Below, piece by piece: positions 28,528 to 37,552 of a stretch of DNA of 64,000 nt. The stretch is taken from NCBI RefSeq assembly GCF_900116175.1, contig NZ_FPCH01000004.1, positions 248,001 through 312,000 on the forward strand, given 5' to 3'. The translations under genes were made by a program, and so were the position numbers. Every line of letters starts with the position of its first letter. Within the stretch, counting starts at the first letter, position 1. The notes under the pieces were generated by a model. That model was not told the origin of the DNA. It made no database searches and saw only the letters and a list, made by a program, of their open reading frames with translations. This stretch comes from Hyphomicrobium facile. GTDB taxonomy: Bacteria > Pseudomonadota > Alphaproteobacteria > Rhizobiales > Hyphomicrobiaceae.

Positions 28528-28728
28528 ATGATAGCACGGTTGGGAGATGTACTTTACTGGGCCAGTCTGATCGTATCTTTTTTGATTTTGGCATTCGCAG
28601 TCTACGATTTTCTAACTGCTCCGCTCGACCACAGTGACACAATTCTTCTCGCCTCTGTTCGTGCCGGGCTGATTATCGGGATTTGTCTTGTCGGACGAGC
28701 CGCCCGATATGTGCTTGCCGGACGTTAA
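28528..28728 (+). CDS. Small membrane protein
   Basis: A 66-residue frame from ATG 28528 with two hydrophobic segments (LYWASLIVSFLILAFAVYDFL and ILLASVRAGLIIGICLVGRAAR). It sits between epmA and the GFA protein, with short gaps on each side, so it is probably in the same transcript. No family recognised. Confidence 0.6.
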   Translation: MIARLGDVLYWASLIVSFLILAFAVYDFLTAPLDHSDTILLASVRAGLIIGICLVGRAARYVLAGR

Positions 28729-28742
28729 GAGAGGCAAAGTCA

Positions 28743-29219
28743 ATGAGTGGACATACGAACAAAACCGGCGGATGCCAGTGCGGAGCGGTCCGTTTCCGTG
28801 TCGAGGGAACCCTCGGCGACGCCTCCGTGTGCCACTGCCGGATGTGCCAGAAGGCATTCGGCGCCTTTTATGCTCCTCTCGTGAGCGTACGTGACGCAAA
28901 ACTCGTTTGGACACGCGGAGCACCGGCAAAATTCCAGTCGTCGAATGCGGTGTTACGCGGCTTCTGCGCCAACTGCGGCACGCCGCTGACCTATGAAGCG
29001 CCGGACGGCGTGGCAATCGCCGTCGGAGCCTTCGACGATCCGGCGGGTATCGTGCCGAAAGTGCAGTGGGGCGTCGAAGCGAAGCTCCCGTTTGCGGACA
29101 CCATTCCGACGCTTCCGCAGCACGACACACTCGCCGATACGAATGCGGCACCATTTCTGAAGACGCTCGTTTCCTATCAGCACCCGGACCACGATACGGA
29201 TGTTTGGCCGCCGAAATGA
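28743..29219 (+). CDS. GFA family (glutathione-dependent formaldehyde-activating-like) zinc protein
   Basis: A 158-residue member of the GFA family. The zinc ligands are visible as GGCQCGAVRF, VCHCRMCQKAFGAF and FCANCGTPLTYE. Some family members bind glutathione and act on S-hydroxymethylglutathione, but most have no proven role, so the name is by family only. ATG 28743 gives the common start. The stop overlaps the epmB ATG (ATGA). Confidence 0.85.
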   Translation: MSGHTNKTGGCQCGAVRFRVEGTLGDASVCHCRMCQKAFGAFYAPLVSVRDAKLVWTRGAPAKFQSSNAVLRGFCANCGTPLTYEAPDGVAIAVGAFDDPAGIVPKVQWGVEAKLPFADTIPTLPQHDTLADTNAAPFLKTLVSYQHPDHDTDVWPPK

Positions 29220-30286
29220 CGCTCATCGAAAAGAAGCTCACGTCGATTGACGATCTGATCGCGGCAGAACTCGTCTCGCGAAGCGACCGCGACGCGCTGA
29301 CAGCAGTCTCCGCGCGCTACGCCGTCGCCCTGACGCCGGACATCGCAAACCTGATCGATCCGCACGACCCTGAAGATCCGATCGCCCGCCAGTTCATTCC
29401 CAGCGCCAAAGAACTCGCAACGAATCCGCGCGAAAAAGCTGATCCGATCGGAGACAATCTCAAGAGCCCAGCGCCCGGCATCGTGCACCGGTATGCCGAC
29501 CGCGTTCTGCTGAAGATCGCGAGCGTCTGCCCCGTCTATTGCCGTTTCTGCTTCCGCCGCGAAATGGTTGGACCGAGCAACGGCGAAGCGCTTTCAGCCG
29601 CCGACCTTACAGCCGCTCTCGACTACATCGCCGCAAATCCCAAAATCTGGGAAGTCATTCTGACGGGAGGCGATCCGTTCATCCTCTCGCCGCGCCGCAT
29701 CGAGGACGTCACCGCAGCATTGTCGGCGATCCCACACGTCAAAATCTTGCGGTGGCACACGCGCGTCCCGGTCGCAGATCCCGCCCGGGTTACGGACGAC
29801 CTCATCGCTGCACTGAAAGCGACGACGAAAACCGTCTTCGTCGGAATTCACACGAACCACGCGCGCGAACTTGAAGGACCCGCAAGCGACGCCATCGCCC
29901 GGCTGGTCGATGCCGGAATTCCGCTTGTTAGCCAGACCGTGCTGCTGAAAGGCGTCAACGATAACGTCGACGCACTTGAAGCCCTGATGCGCCGCCTCGT
30001 CGAGTTACGCGTAAAACCGTACTATCTCCATCACGGTGACCTCGCGCCCGGCACCGCGCACTTTCGAACGACAATCGCCGATGGACGGGCGCTCATGGCC
30101 GAATTGCGCCGGCGCGTCTCTGGGCTCGCGCTGCCGGCATACGTGCTCGACCTGCCGGGCGCCTTCGGCAAGGTCCCGATCGAACGCCACGCCACGGCAA
30201 CGCACGATGGCGGCAACGTTTTTACCGATCGCGAAGGCGGGACTCATCTCTACGAGGATGCCTGCGCCGCCCCCGGCGTGCCCTGA
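29216..30286 (+). CDS. epmB: EF-P beta-lysylation protein EpmB (lysine 2,3-aminomutase family)
   Basis: Radical-SAM enzyme of 356 residues. The cluster motif is CPVYCRFCFRREMVG, with PGIVHRYADRVLLK before it and ILTGGDPFILSP after it. Family members convert L-lysine to beta-lysine, the donor used by EpmA. The lysine 2,3-aminomutase KamA and EpmB are close relatives, and context (efp and epmA within 2 kb) favours EpmB. ATG 29216 overlaps the GFA stop. Confidence 0.9.
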   Translation: MTLIEKKLTSIDDLIAAELVSRSDRDALTAVSARYAVALTPDIANLIDPHDPEDPIARQFIPSAKELATNPREKADPIGDNLKSPAPGIVHRYADRVLLKIASVCPVYCRFCFRREMVGPSNGEALSAADLTAALDYIAANPKIWEVILTGGDPFILSPRRIEDVTAALSAIPHVKILRWHTRVPVADPARVTDDLIAALKATTKTVFVGIHTNHARELEGPASDAIARLVDAGIPLVSQTVLLKGVNDNVDALEALMRRLVELRVKPYYLHHGDLAPGTAHFRTTIADGRALMAELRRRVSGLALPAYVLDLPGAFGKVPIERHATATHDGGNVFTDREGGTHLYEDACAAPGVP

Positions 30287-30431
30287 TCGACGTTGGACCG
30301 TCGGGCATCATGCCCGGTCATATACTGATGCGCTCACAATCAATTCTTTCGATTGGACGCCTCGCAGTTTCGATGCCAGATTGTCACATCAGAACAGGCC
30401 GTTAAACGGCCGGCATCGACTGGAGGAATGA

Positions 30432-32579
30432 ATGAACGACCAACCGCCTCGCGAAAAGTTTTTCGGCGCCTGCCCGCACGATTGCCCGGACACTTGCGCG
30501 ATGATCTACGAAGTCCAGGATGGCCGTCTGGTCGAAGTGCGCGGCAACAAAGAACATCCCATCACACGCGGCGGCCTGTGCGTGAAGCTCAAGGACTTCG
30601 CCGAGCACCACGTCAACCCGGACCGGCTGATGTATCCGCTTCGCCGCGTCGGCCCGAAGGGCTCGGGACCGAATGGCGGCAACGTTTTCAAGCGCATCAC
30701 CTGGGACGAAGCGATCTCCGAGATCGGCACCCGCTGGCGCGAAATCATCGCGCAGTACGGCGCGCAGGCGATCATGCCGCAAAGCTATCTCGGCAACATG
30801 GGCCTCGTGCAGGGCATCAACTCGGGCGACCCATTCTTCAACCGCCTCGGCTCGACCGTAAACGAGAAGACCTACTGCACGTCGGGCTCGTCGACTGCGT
30901 GGCTCATGACGCATGGTCCGACGGGCGGGGTCGACCCGGAAAGCTTCGTACACAGCAAGTACATCGTAATCTGGGCCTGCAATTCGATCTCGACCAACCT
31001 GCATCATTGGCCCTTCGTGCTCGAAGCGCAGAAGCGCGGCGCCAAGGTCGTCGTCGTCGACCCCTACAAATCCCGGACCGCGAAGGCCGCCGACTGGCAC
31101 ATCGCCCCCAAGCCCGGCACGGACGGAGCACTGGCGCTCGGCATCATCAATTCGATGGTCGAGCAGGGACTGATCGACCAGGACTACGTCGACAATTACG
31201 TGCACGGGTTCCCCGAACTCAAAGCTCGCGCGGCGGAATTCACGCCCGAATACGTCGAAGAAATTACCGGAGTCAAAGCGGCCGACGTCTCCAAGTTCGC
31301 CCGCGAATTTGCAACCTCGCAGCCATCCGCCATCCGCATCGGCGTCGCGATCGAACGCTCGGCGGGCGGCGCGCAAGCAGCCCGTGCGGTTTACGCAATT
31401 CCGGCTGTCTGCGGTTCATGGCGTCACGTCGGCGGCGGCATGCTGCAATTGCCGCTGTGGGACTTCCCCGTAGATTGGGTGAAGGCCGCCCGGCCCGACT
31501 GGATCAAGCCCGGCACGCGAGTCGTCAACAATCTCAGGCTCGGCCAGGCGCTGAACGGCGAGATGAAGCTCGATCCGCCGATCAAGAGCATGTTCGTCTT
31601 CTGCACGAACCCCGTCAGCCAGTCGCCCGAGACCAACAAGATCGTCGAAGGCCTGATGCGCGAAGACCTGTTCACGGTCGTTGCCGAACACTTCATCACC
31701 GATACGGCGAAATACGCCGACATCATCCTGCCGTCCGCCATGGCGGGCGAAGCCGAAGACATGATGTGGTCTTGGGGCCACTTCTATTTCACGTACAATG
31801 AGAAGGCCATCGACCCGCCCGGCGAATGCAAACCGACGAGCGAGATGTGGCGGTTGCTCGCCAAGGAGATGGGCTTCGACGACCCGGTCTTCAAAATGAC
31901 CGACAGCGAACTTTGCGCCGAATATATCAACTGGACCGATCCCAAGATGGGCGGCGTCGACATGGAGTACTTCAAGAAGCACGGGTACTACAAAATCGAT
32001 GTCGGCTCCGCGGATACGCGCACGCCGCACAGCGAGGGCAAATTCCCGACCCCATCGGGCAAAATCGAACTGCTACTGCACGACGCGAAGAACTTCGTCG
32101 CCGGGCCGTTCCGCGCCATGTACGAGGGCGAACAAGACGGCACGCCGGTCGATCCGCTGCCCGGCTACGTGCCGGTTCGCGAATCGCCGGAGACCAACCC
32201 GGAACTGGCCAAGCGCTATCCGTTGAACATCATCTCACCGAAGAGCCACGCCTTCCTGAACTCGTGCTACGCCAACGAGCCGCACAAGATCAAAATCCAA
32301 GGCGAGCAGTTCGTGATGATTTCGCCGGCCGATGCCGCCAAGCGGAACATCCGCGAAGGCGACCCGGTGCGCGTGCAGAATGAGCGCGGCAACTTTGAAG
32401 GCGTCGCGCGTGTGACGGACGACGTCACGCCCGGCATCGTCGTTGCGACGCTCGGCTATTGGCGCTCGCTCAACCGCTCGGACGGGTCGGTCAACTCCAT
32501 CTCGTCTGACGCATGGAGCGGCCTCGGCCGGGCACCGACGTTCTCGGACAATCTGGTCGAGGTTCAGCGCGTGAACTGA
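30432..32579 (+). CDS. Molybdopterin oxidoreductase of the DMSO reductase family
   Basis: A 715-residue enzyme. The N-terminal iron-sulfur motif is CPHDCPDTC, with the fourth ligand in GGLCVKLKDF, so a [4Fe-4S] cluster is expected. The Mo-site loop reads TYCTSGSSTAW; whether Cys or Ser binds Mo is not clear. Further motifs are VVVVDPYKSRTAKAADWH, FCTNPVSQSPETNKI and the C-terminal domain LNIISPKSHAFLNS. No signal peptide is visible, so it is probably cytoplasmic. The substrate is unknown. A strong terminator follows it. Confidence 0.88.
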   Translation: MNDQPPREKFFGACPHDCPDTCAMIYEVQDGRLVEVRGNKEHPITRGGLCVKLKDFAEHHVNPDRLMYPLRRVGPKGSGPNGGNVFKRITWDEAISEIGTRWREIIAQYGAQAIMPQSYLGNMGLVQGINSGDPFFNRLGSTVNEKTYCTSGSSTAWLMTHGPTGGVDPESFVHSKYIVIWACNSISTNLHHWPFVLEAQKRGAKVVVVDPYKSRTAKAADWHIAPKPGTDGALALGIINSMVEQGLIDQDYVDNYVHGFPELKARAAEFTPEYVEEITGVKAADVSKFAREFATSQPSAIRIGVAIERSAGGAQAARAVYAIPAVCGSWRHVGGGMLQLPLWDFPVDWVKAARPDWIKPGTRVVNNLRLGQALNGEMKLDPPIKSMFVFCTNPVSQSPETNKIVEGLMREDLFTVVAEHFITDTAKYADIILPSAMAGEAEDMMWSWGHFYFTYNEKAIDPPGECKPTSEMWRLLAKEMGFDDPVFKMTDSELCAEYINWTDPKMGGVDMEYFKKHGYYKIDVGSADTRTPHSEGKFPTPSGKIELLLHDAKNFVAGPFRAMYEGEQDGTPVDPLPGYVPVRESPETNPELAKRYPLNIISPKSHAFLNSCYANEPHKIKIQGEQFVMISPADAAKRNIREGDPVRVQNERGNFEGVARVTDDVTPGIVVATLGYWRSLNRSDGSVNSISSDAWSGLGRAPTFSDNLVEVQRVN

Positions 32580-32605
32580 GGCGGCACACACGTCGACGAA
32601 GCTCT

Positions 32606-32640
32606 GAGGTCTGCACGGCCATGGTTGTGCAGACCTCTTG
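32606..32640 (+). terminator. Rho-independent terminator
   Basis: GAGGTCTGCAC (32606-32616) pairs perfectly with GTGCAGACCTC (32627-32637) across a 10-base loop GGCCATGGTT, followed by TTG TTC. It lies 26 bases past the molybdopterin oxidoreductase stop. Confidence 0.7.
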
Positions 32641-32769
32641 TTCCCTAGGTGACATCCTACGGGGCTACATTGCGCTATAACTGTCCCGGGGAAGTAGGTT
32701 GACGACCTGACATGAGCCTCCGGAGCGTCCGGGCGCTCCGGTCGTCCGCCAGGCAGGCGATGGAAGCTC

Positions 32770-33156
32770 ATGTCACCCGTTCACGCGGCGCTCGCCGCGA
32801 TCACATATCTGCTCGTCAAGCACGCGATCGCCGACTTCATCCTCCAGACGGACCAGATCTTCCGCCAGAAGGGATCCTACGGTGCGCCCGGCGGGCTGTG
32901 GCACGCGCTCATCCATATCCTATTGACGGCGCCCGTCTTTTTGCTCTTCCCCGGCGGCGGTCCGGGCCTCGCCGCAGTGCTCCTCGGCGGAGAATTCGTC
33001 CTTCATTATCATATCGACTGGACGAAAGAGCAGATCGTCCGCCGCGAAGGGTGGACGCCGAAGGACAAATATTTCTGGTGGGCTCTCGGTATCGACCAGC
33101 TGTTGCACGGCCTCACCTACGTCGCCATCCTTTGGATTTGGCTGCCCGCCGCCTAA
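32770..33156 (+). CDS. DUF3307 family membrane protein
   Basis: A 128-residue protein with the DUF3307 layout: YLLVKHAIADFILQTDQIFR, GGLWHALIHILLTAPVFLL and FVLHYHIDWTKEQIV, and a final hydrophobic helix HGLTYVAILWIWLPAA. It carries several conserved His/Asp in or near membrane segments. Function unknown. Confidence 0.8.
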   Translation: MSPVHAALAAITYLLVKHAIADFILQTDQIFRQKGSYGAPGGLWHALIHILLTAPVFLLFPGGGPGLAAVLLGGEFVLHYHIDWTKEQIVRREGWTPKDKYFWWALGIDQLLHGLTYVAILWIWLPAA

Positions 33157-33269
33157 CCAGCGCCTTTATGCCCATCTTGCGCAGCATGTCGCGGGTCTGC
33201 CATATGCGGCAGGGCGCGTGGACTGGCGTACCAATCCGCACACCCCGTTAATATTGTTCCACACCCGGC

Positions 33270-33295
33270 GTAACGTTTCGCCATCCGCCACCGAA
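33270..33295 (+). promoter_or_regulatory. Candidate ECF-type promoter of the sigma/NrsF operon
   Basis: GTAACG (33270-33275) and CGAA (33292-33295), 16 bases apart, resemble the -35 GTAAC and -10 CGAA-type elements of ECF sigma targets. They lie about 15 bases before the sigma factor start. Such promoters are commonly autoregulated. Identification is by eye. Confidence 0.35.
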
Positions 33296-33310
33296 GACAA
33301 CTGAGAAGGC

Positions 33311-33874
33311 GTGAATTTGGACCGAAAGGCTCGAAACGCTGAGTGGACGGCACTGATGCGCGCCGCAATCGCGGGCGATCAGGCAGCCTATCGCCGCCTG
33401 CTCTCCGAGCTTTCGCAGGCGTTGAGAGGCGTCGTCCGCCGGGGCTTCGCAGGCGTCGGCGTGCCGGCGAGCGAGGTGGAGGACGTGGTGCAGGACGTAC
33501 TGCTGGCAATCCATTTGAAAAGACATACATGGGACCAGACGTTGCCGCTCGGCCCTTGGGTGATCGCCATCGCGCGCAACAAGATGATCGACGATCTGCG
33601 TCGCCGTGGCCGGCGCCCGGAAGTCCCGGTGGATCTGAGCGAGTTCGACTTCGAAGGCGAGGACCAGCAGGCCTCGATCGATGCCCATGATGTGGAGCGC
33701 ATCCTCGGCCGCCTGACGGACAAGAACCGCGATATCGTTCAGTCGATCAGCATCGACGGGCAATCGGCGCGGGACGTTGCTGAGCGCCTTGGGATGAGTG
33801 AAGTGGCCGTTCGCGTGGCCTTGCATCGAAGCCTGAAGGCGCTGGCAGATACCTATCAAGAGAAGAAATTATGA
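33311..33874 (+). CDS. ECF sigma factor (SigF/EcfF-like)
   Basis: A 187-residue extracytoplasmic-function sigma factor. Region 2 is EVEDVVQDVLLAIHLKRHTW and LGPWVIAIARNKMIDDLRRRGRR; region 4 is LTDKNRDIVQSISIDGQSARDVAERLGMSEVAVRVALHRSLKAL. The start is a GTG (33311), with a TTG at 33317 as alternative. The stop overlaps the anti-sigma-factor ATG (ATGA), which is the classic pairing. Confidence 0.92.
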   Translation: MNLDRKARNAEWTALMRAAIAGDQAAYRRLLSELSQALRGVVRRGFAGVGVPASEVEDVVQDVLLAIHLKRHTWDQTLPLGPWVIAIARNKMIDDLRRRGRRPEVPVDLSEFDFEGEDQQASIDAHDVERILGRLTDKNRDIVQSISIDGQSARDVAERLGMSEVAVRVALHRSLKALADTYQEKKL

Positions 33875-34512
33875 AGACCGACGACCTCATCAATGCCATT
33901 GCCGCTGATGCCAAAAGCGTCGAGCCGCCGATTGCGCAGACGGTCGCGATGGCTGTTGGCGTCGGCGCATTGATCTCGGCCCTCATCTTTCTCTGGACGA
34001 TCGGCATCCGGGACAATTTCGCGGAATCGATGGCGACGTCGCTGCGCTTCGTCTTCAAGTTCGTGCTGACGCTGAGCCTCGCAATTCCCGCCTACGTTCT
34101 CGTTCGCGGACTGTCGCGGCCGGATTTCCAGCCCGGAAAGAAACTGTGGTTGCTCGCCCTCGCCCCGGCGCTGCTTCTGATTGGCATTGCGCTCGAGCTT
34201 CTCTCGGTGCCGCCGGACGAATGGCACGCGCGGATGATCGGCCACAATTCCGTGGCGTGCCTCATCCTCATACCGCTCCTGTCGTTGGCGCCGCTAGCCG
34301 CTGTTCTTTACGCACTTCGCTGCGGCGCCCCGGCGAACCCGGCGATTGCAGGCGCTGTCGGCGGACTACTTTCGGCCGGTATTGGGGCGACGCTCTATGC
34401 CAGCCACTGCCTCGACGACAGCCCGCTGTTTCTCGCGGCCTGGTATACGATCGGCATTGTTGTGATGACCGGCCTCGGCGCGCTGATCGGATCGCGCATT
34501 TTACGCTGGTGA
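33871..34512 (+). CDS. nrsF: NrsF (DUF1109) family anti-sigma factor
   Basis: A 213-residue membrane protein with six hydrophobic segments, for example VAMAVGVGALISALIFLW, VFKFVLTLSLAIPAYVLV and LIPLLSLAPLAAVLYAL, and a cytosolic N-terminus (MKTDDLINAIAADAKSVEPP). The N-terminal short helix and the TM layout match NrsF, the inner-membrane anti-sigma of SigF in Caulobacter. A Cys pair (RCGAPANPA and SHCLDDSP) lies in the loops and may sense the redox or metal signal. Co-translated with the sigma factor. Confidence 0.88.
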   Translation: MKTDDLINAIAADAKSVEPPIAQTVAMAVGVGALISALIFLWTIGIRDNFAESMATSLRFVFKFVLTLSLAIPAYVLVRGLSRPDFQPGKKLWLLALAPALLLIGIALELLSVPPDEWHARMIGHNSVACLILIPLLSLAPLAAVLYALRCGAPANPAIAGAVGGLLSAGIGATLYASHCLDDSPLFLAAWYTIGIVVMTGLGALIGSRILRW

Positions 34513-34533
34513 CAGCCGTGGCTTACCAACCAA

Positions 34534-35079
34534 CTACTTTGGTCGCACGAGCTTGGCCATAAGCGCCTCGAACAGCAATTCGCTTGTGGACTTTATTTCG
34601 GCAGCGGGCGTGCCTTGCATGAGCAGGGTCACGACTCCGTTGGAGGCTGCCCAGATCGTTCGTGCCGCGGTGTCGACATCAGTCGTCAAACGGCCTTCGA
34701 TTGCCAAGCGCTCGACGATCGCCCGCATAATGATGAAAGCCTCTTGGCTCGCGCTCGGATCAGACCGCGTGCTCTCGATCATCAGCCGGAACAGTTTGGG
34801 GCGTTCGAGCGCGAACGCGATCCAACCGTTCCAACCGCGCTTCAGATCGGCCATGGCATCCGTCGTCTGACGGTTGGCCCGCTTGTGCGCCATGAACGTT
34901 TCGACGCCCCGGGCGACGACGGCGCGCAGCAAACCATCTTTGTCACCGAAGTGATGATAGAGCGTCGGCGCAGTCACCCCCGCAGCCTGACAAACCGCGC
35001 GCGTCGTCACGGCCTCGAAGCCGTCTTTTTCCAGAAGACCGACAGCAGCGTTCAAGATCTCGTCTTCGGTCGCCATCAT
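34534..35079 (-). CDS. TetR family transcriptional regulator
   Basis: A repressor-type regulator of about 181 residues. The DNA-binding part is EDEILNAAVGLLEKDGFEAVTTRAVCQAAGVTAPTLYHHFGDKDGLL, a standard TetR helix-turn-helix. The C-terminal ligand domain contains PKLFRLMIESTRSDP. ATG 35079 is used; a TTG at 35088 is possible. It is divergent from the epimerase gene with a double palindrome between them, so it probably regulates itself and that gene. Confidence 0.92.
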   Translation of the reverse strand: MMATEDEILNAAVGLLEKDGFEAVTTRAVCQAAGVTAPTLYHHFGDKDGLLRAVVARGVETFMAHKRANRQTTDAMADLKRGWNGWIAFALERPKLFRLMIESTRSDPSASQEAFIIMRAIVERLAIEGRLTTDVDTAARTIWAASNGVVTLLMQGTPAAEIKSTSELLFEALMAKLVRPK

Positions 35080-35107
35080 CACTCTCAAAAATGGGGCTTG
35101 CAGGTTT

Positions 35108-35146
35108 CTATAGCGGCGCTATATTGAGGCTATAGCATCGCTATAG
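35108..35146. promoter_or_regulatory. Twin palindromic operator between tetR-type gene and epimerase
   Basis: Two copies of CTATAGC-N3-GCTATAG. The first (35108-35124) is CTATAGC GGC GCTATAT with one mismatch at its end; the second (35130-35146) is a perfect palindrome with ATC at its centre. The centres are 22 bases apart, close to two helical turns. The second ends 7 bases before the epimerase ATG. The position and symmetry are what a TetR dimer-pair operator looks like. Confidence 0.75.
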
Positions 35147-35153
35147 AGGTAGC

Positions 35154-36122
35154 ATGAAAAAGGCATTCGTCACAGGGGGCTCCGGCTTTGTCGGCAGCGC
35201 ATTAATTCGGCGGCTCGTGGCACAAAATGTTCGTGTCGTGGCCCTTGTCCGCAGCGAGGCTGCAGCGGCAGCAGTCAGGAACGCGGGGGCAGACGCCTGT
35301 CGCGGCGACCTGCTGGACGAACGGGCCATTACCGAGGGCATGCGGGGCTGCGATACGGTGTTCCACGTTGCCGGGCATCTGAGCCAATGGGACCCTCGTG
35401 AAGTCTTTCACAAAGCCAACGTACTTGGCACCCGAACGATGCTCGCGGCGGCGAAGGCCGCAGGCGCGTCGACATTCATTGCGGCCGGAGCCTCCGCCGT
35501 CGTCATGGGCCGGCCCATGTCAATGAAGGACATATCGGAAGACCTGCCGCTTCAGGCGCCTTCATGGGCTCCCTACATCGAAACGAAGGCGGAAGCTGAA
35601 CGATTGGTGCGGCAGGCGAATACGTCCGAACTGCGCACGGTGGTGATCCGGCCGCCGCTGATCTGGGGCGCGGGGATGCCGATGCTCGAAGAGATGGTCG
35701 CTGCGGCAAAGGCCGGCCACTTCGTGTTGCCGGATGCCGGGCGGCAAGTCATGTCCACCAGCCATGTCGACAACGTCGTAGAAGGCTTGGTCTTGGCTGC
35801 CGAAAAAGGCCGGGGCGGCGAAGCCTATTTCGTGACGGACGGCGAAGACACCACGCTCAAAGACGTGCTGACCGATCTTTTTGGGACACGCGGGGTTCCG
35901 CCCATCAAACGTAGCGCCCCATTCGGTTTAGCCTGGTACATGGCGGCTGCCATGGAGGCCGTGTGGCGTACATTTCGTCTTCGCTCCAAACCACCAATCA
36001 CACGTCAGACCCTGCGCATGATCGGCCAGGACTTTACCCTCGACATCTCCAAGGCACGCCACGATCTCGGTTACATACCGGTCATCAACTGGGCTGACGG
36101 TATCTCGCGCATGCGCGGATAG
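35154..36122 (+). CDS. NAD-dependent epimerase/dehydratase family protein
   Basis: A 322-residue extended short-chain dehydrogenase. The nucleotide-binding motif is FVTGGSGFVGSALIRRL, and the catalytic region reads YIETKAEAERLV, which shows Y with the Lys four positions on. Other motifs are FHVAGHLSQWDPREVFHKANV and VIRPPLIWGAGMP. The family includes 3-beta-hydroxysteroid/dihydroflavonol-type reductases; the substrate here is not known. Transcribed from the twin-operator region. Confidence 0.85.
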   Translation: MKKAFVTGGSGFVGSALIRRLVAQNVRVVALVRSEAAAAAVRNAGADACRGDLLDERAITEGMRGCDTVFHVAGHLSQWDPREVFHKANVLGTRTMLAAAKAAGASTFIAAGASAVVMGRPMSMKDISEDLPLQAPSWAPYIETKAEAERLVRQANTSELRTVVIRPPLIWGAGMPMLEEMVAAAKAGHFVLPDAGRQVMSTSHVDNVVEGLVLAAEKGRGGEAYFVTDGEDTTLKDVLTDLFGTRGVPPIKRSAPFGLAWYMAAAMEAVWRTFRLRSKPPITRQTLRMIGQDFTLDISKARHDLGYIPVINWADGISRMRG

Positions 36123-36219
36123 CCCGGATAAGCCAAACCTCATCATCCAAGGCGGAAACGCCTGAGCGCGAATCTTCGTGCCATTGGCCCAGCCATGACC
36201 CGCGCGGCTCTGACTTTTC

Positions 36220-37497
36220 CTAAAGCAAATCGCGAATGCGGTAATACAGCATCCCGAGCGCCAGCACGTAATTGCCCGCGACCTCGCTGAGCGGCAACCG
36301 GACGTGCTTGATCCGCTCGAACAGATCGAACTGCTCCGTCTGCCCGCAAATCGCGTCTGAAACGATTTCGGCCGCGATATGCGTGGCGTTCACCCCATGC
36401 CCCGAATACCCCTGGAGATAATAGAGGTTCGGCTGAAGCCGCCCGATGGCCGGCACACGGTTGACCACGATGGCAATCGTTCCGCCCCACGCGAACTCGA
36501 CCCGCACGTCTTTCAACTGCGGAAAAACCTCGACCATACGCGGGCGCATGACGGCGGCGATATCCGGCGGATCGCGATTGGTATAGTTGCAGCGACCGCC
36601 AAACAGCATGCGCCGGTCGGCCGACATCCGGTAATAATCGAGTACGATGTTACTGTCGGCGACCGCAAGATTTTGCGGATCGACGGTCGCCGTCTCGGCT
36701 CCGGTCAAAGGCTCGGTGGCGATGATATAGCTGCCCGCTGGCAGCATCAGGCCTTTCAGTCCCCGCTGGCCGAACCGGTTGAAAATCTCGCCGCCGATGA
36801 CGATCGTCTGCGCTTCGACCCGGCCGCGATCCGTCTGAACCCAGGGCTTCGCTCCACCCGATAGATTGATGGCAGGCGAATTCTCGAAAATCTTGACCCC
36901 GAGCGAAGCGGCGGCGTTCGCCTCGCCGCGGCAGAGATTGAGCGGATGCAGGTGGCCGCTCCGCCGGTCGATGTAGCCGCCGTAATAAGACGTCGTCCCG
37001 AGCACGCTCGGCATCGCGTCCGCTTCGACGATCTCGAGCCCGCCGCCATCGCCGTCCTTGATGCGATCCTCGACGTAGTCCCGCATGTGATTCATGTGCC
37101 GGGGACGCGCCGCGACTTCCATCCAGCCGTACTTCAGATCGCAGGCGATGCCGTACTTCGCGATTCGGCCCTCGATGATCTCGTGACCGCGGTAACGTAT
37201 GTCGCGAACGAGCTTCGCACCCGCTTCGCCGAGCTGCTGCTTGATCGTTGCTTCGCCGCTGATGCCGCCGATCATCTGGCCGCCGTTGCGTCCCGAAGCG
37301 CCCCAGCCGATGCGCTTGGCTTCGAGCAGCACCACGGACCGGCCGCGCTCGGCCAACGTCAGCGCCGTGGCGACGCCCGAGAAGCCGCCGCCGATAACGC
37401 ACACATCCGCCTTGACCGTACCTTCAAGCGCCGGATAGCGCGTCTGGTCGTTTGCCGTCGCGGCGTAGTACGAGCGTATGTAATCTGGATCGGTCAC
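36220..37497 (-). CDS. FAD-dependent amine oxidase of the DAO family (PuuB-like)
   Basis: A 425-residue flavoprotein. The FAD motif is ADVCVIGGGFSGVATALTLAERG, followed by RIGWGASGRNGGQMIGG; the C-terminal region has FAWGGTIAIVVNRVPAIGRL and YLQGYSGHGVNATHIAAE. These are features of gamma-glutamylputrescine oxidase. The start GTG at 37497 (MTDPDYIRSYYAATAN) fits PuuB-type proteins. Together with the PotFGHI importer and a PuuA-like ligase it forms a polyamine degradation set. It may act on gamma-glutamylputrescine, giving the aldehyde and peroxide. Start upstream is open to 37650 but overlaps potI. Confidence 0.85.
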   Translation of the reverse strand: MTDPDYIRSYYAATANDQTRYPALEGTVKADVCVIGGGFSGVATALTLAERGRSVVLLEAKRIGWGASGRNGGQMIGGISGEATIKQQLGEAGAKLVRDIRYRGHEIIEGRIAKYGIACDLKYGWMEVAARPRHMNHMRDYVEDRIKDGDGGGLEIVEADAMPSVLGTTSYYGGYIDRRSGHLHPLNLCRGEANAAASLGVKIFENSPAINLSGGAKPWVQTDRGRVEAQTIVIGGEIFNRFGQRGLKGLMLPAGSYIIATEPLTGAETATVDPQNLAVADSNIVLDYYRMSADRRMLFGGRCNYTNRDPPDIAAVMRPRMVEVFPQLKDVRVEFAWGGTIAIVVNRVPAIGRLQPNLYYLQGYSGHGVNATHIAAEIVSDAICGQTEQFDLFERIKHVRLPLSEVAGNYVLALGMLYYRIRDLL

Positions 37498-37552
37498 GAT
37501 AAGCCGCTGCTTAGCGCGCCGGGCGGCGAAACACAAATCCCGCGTGACATCC

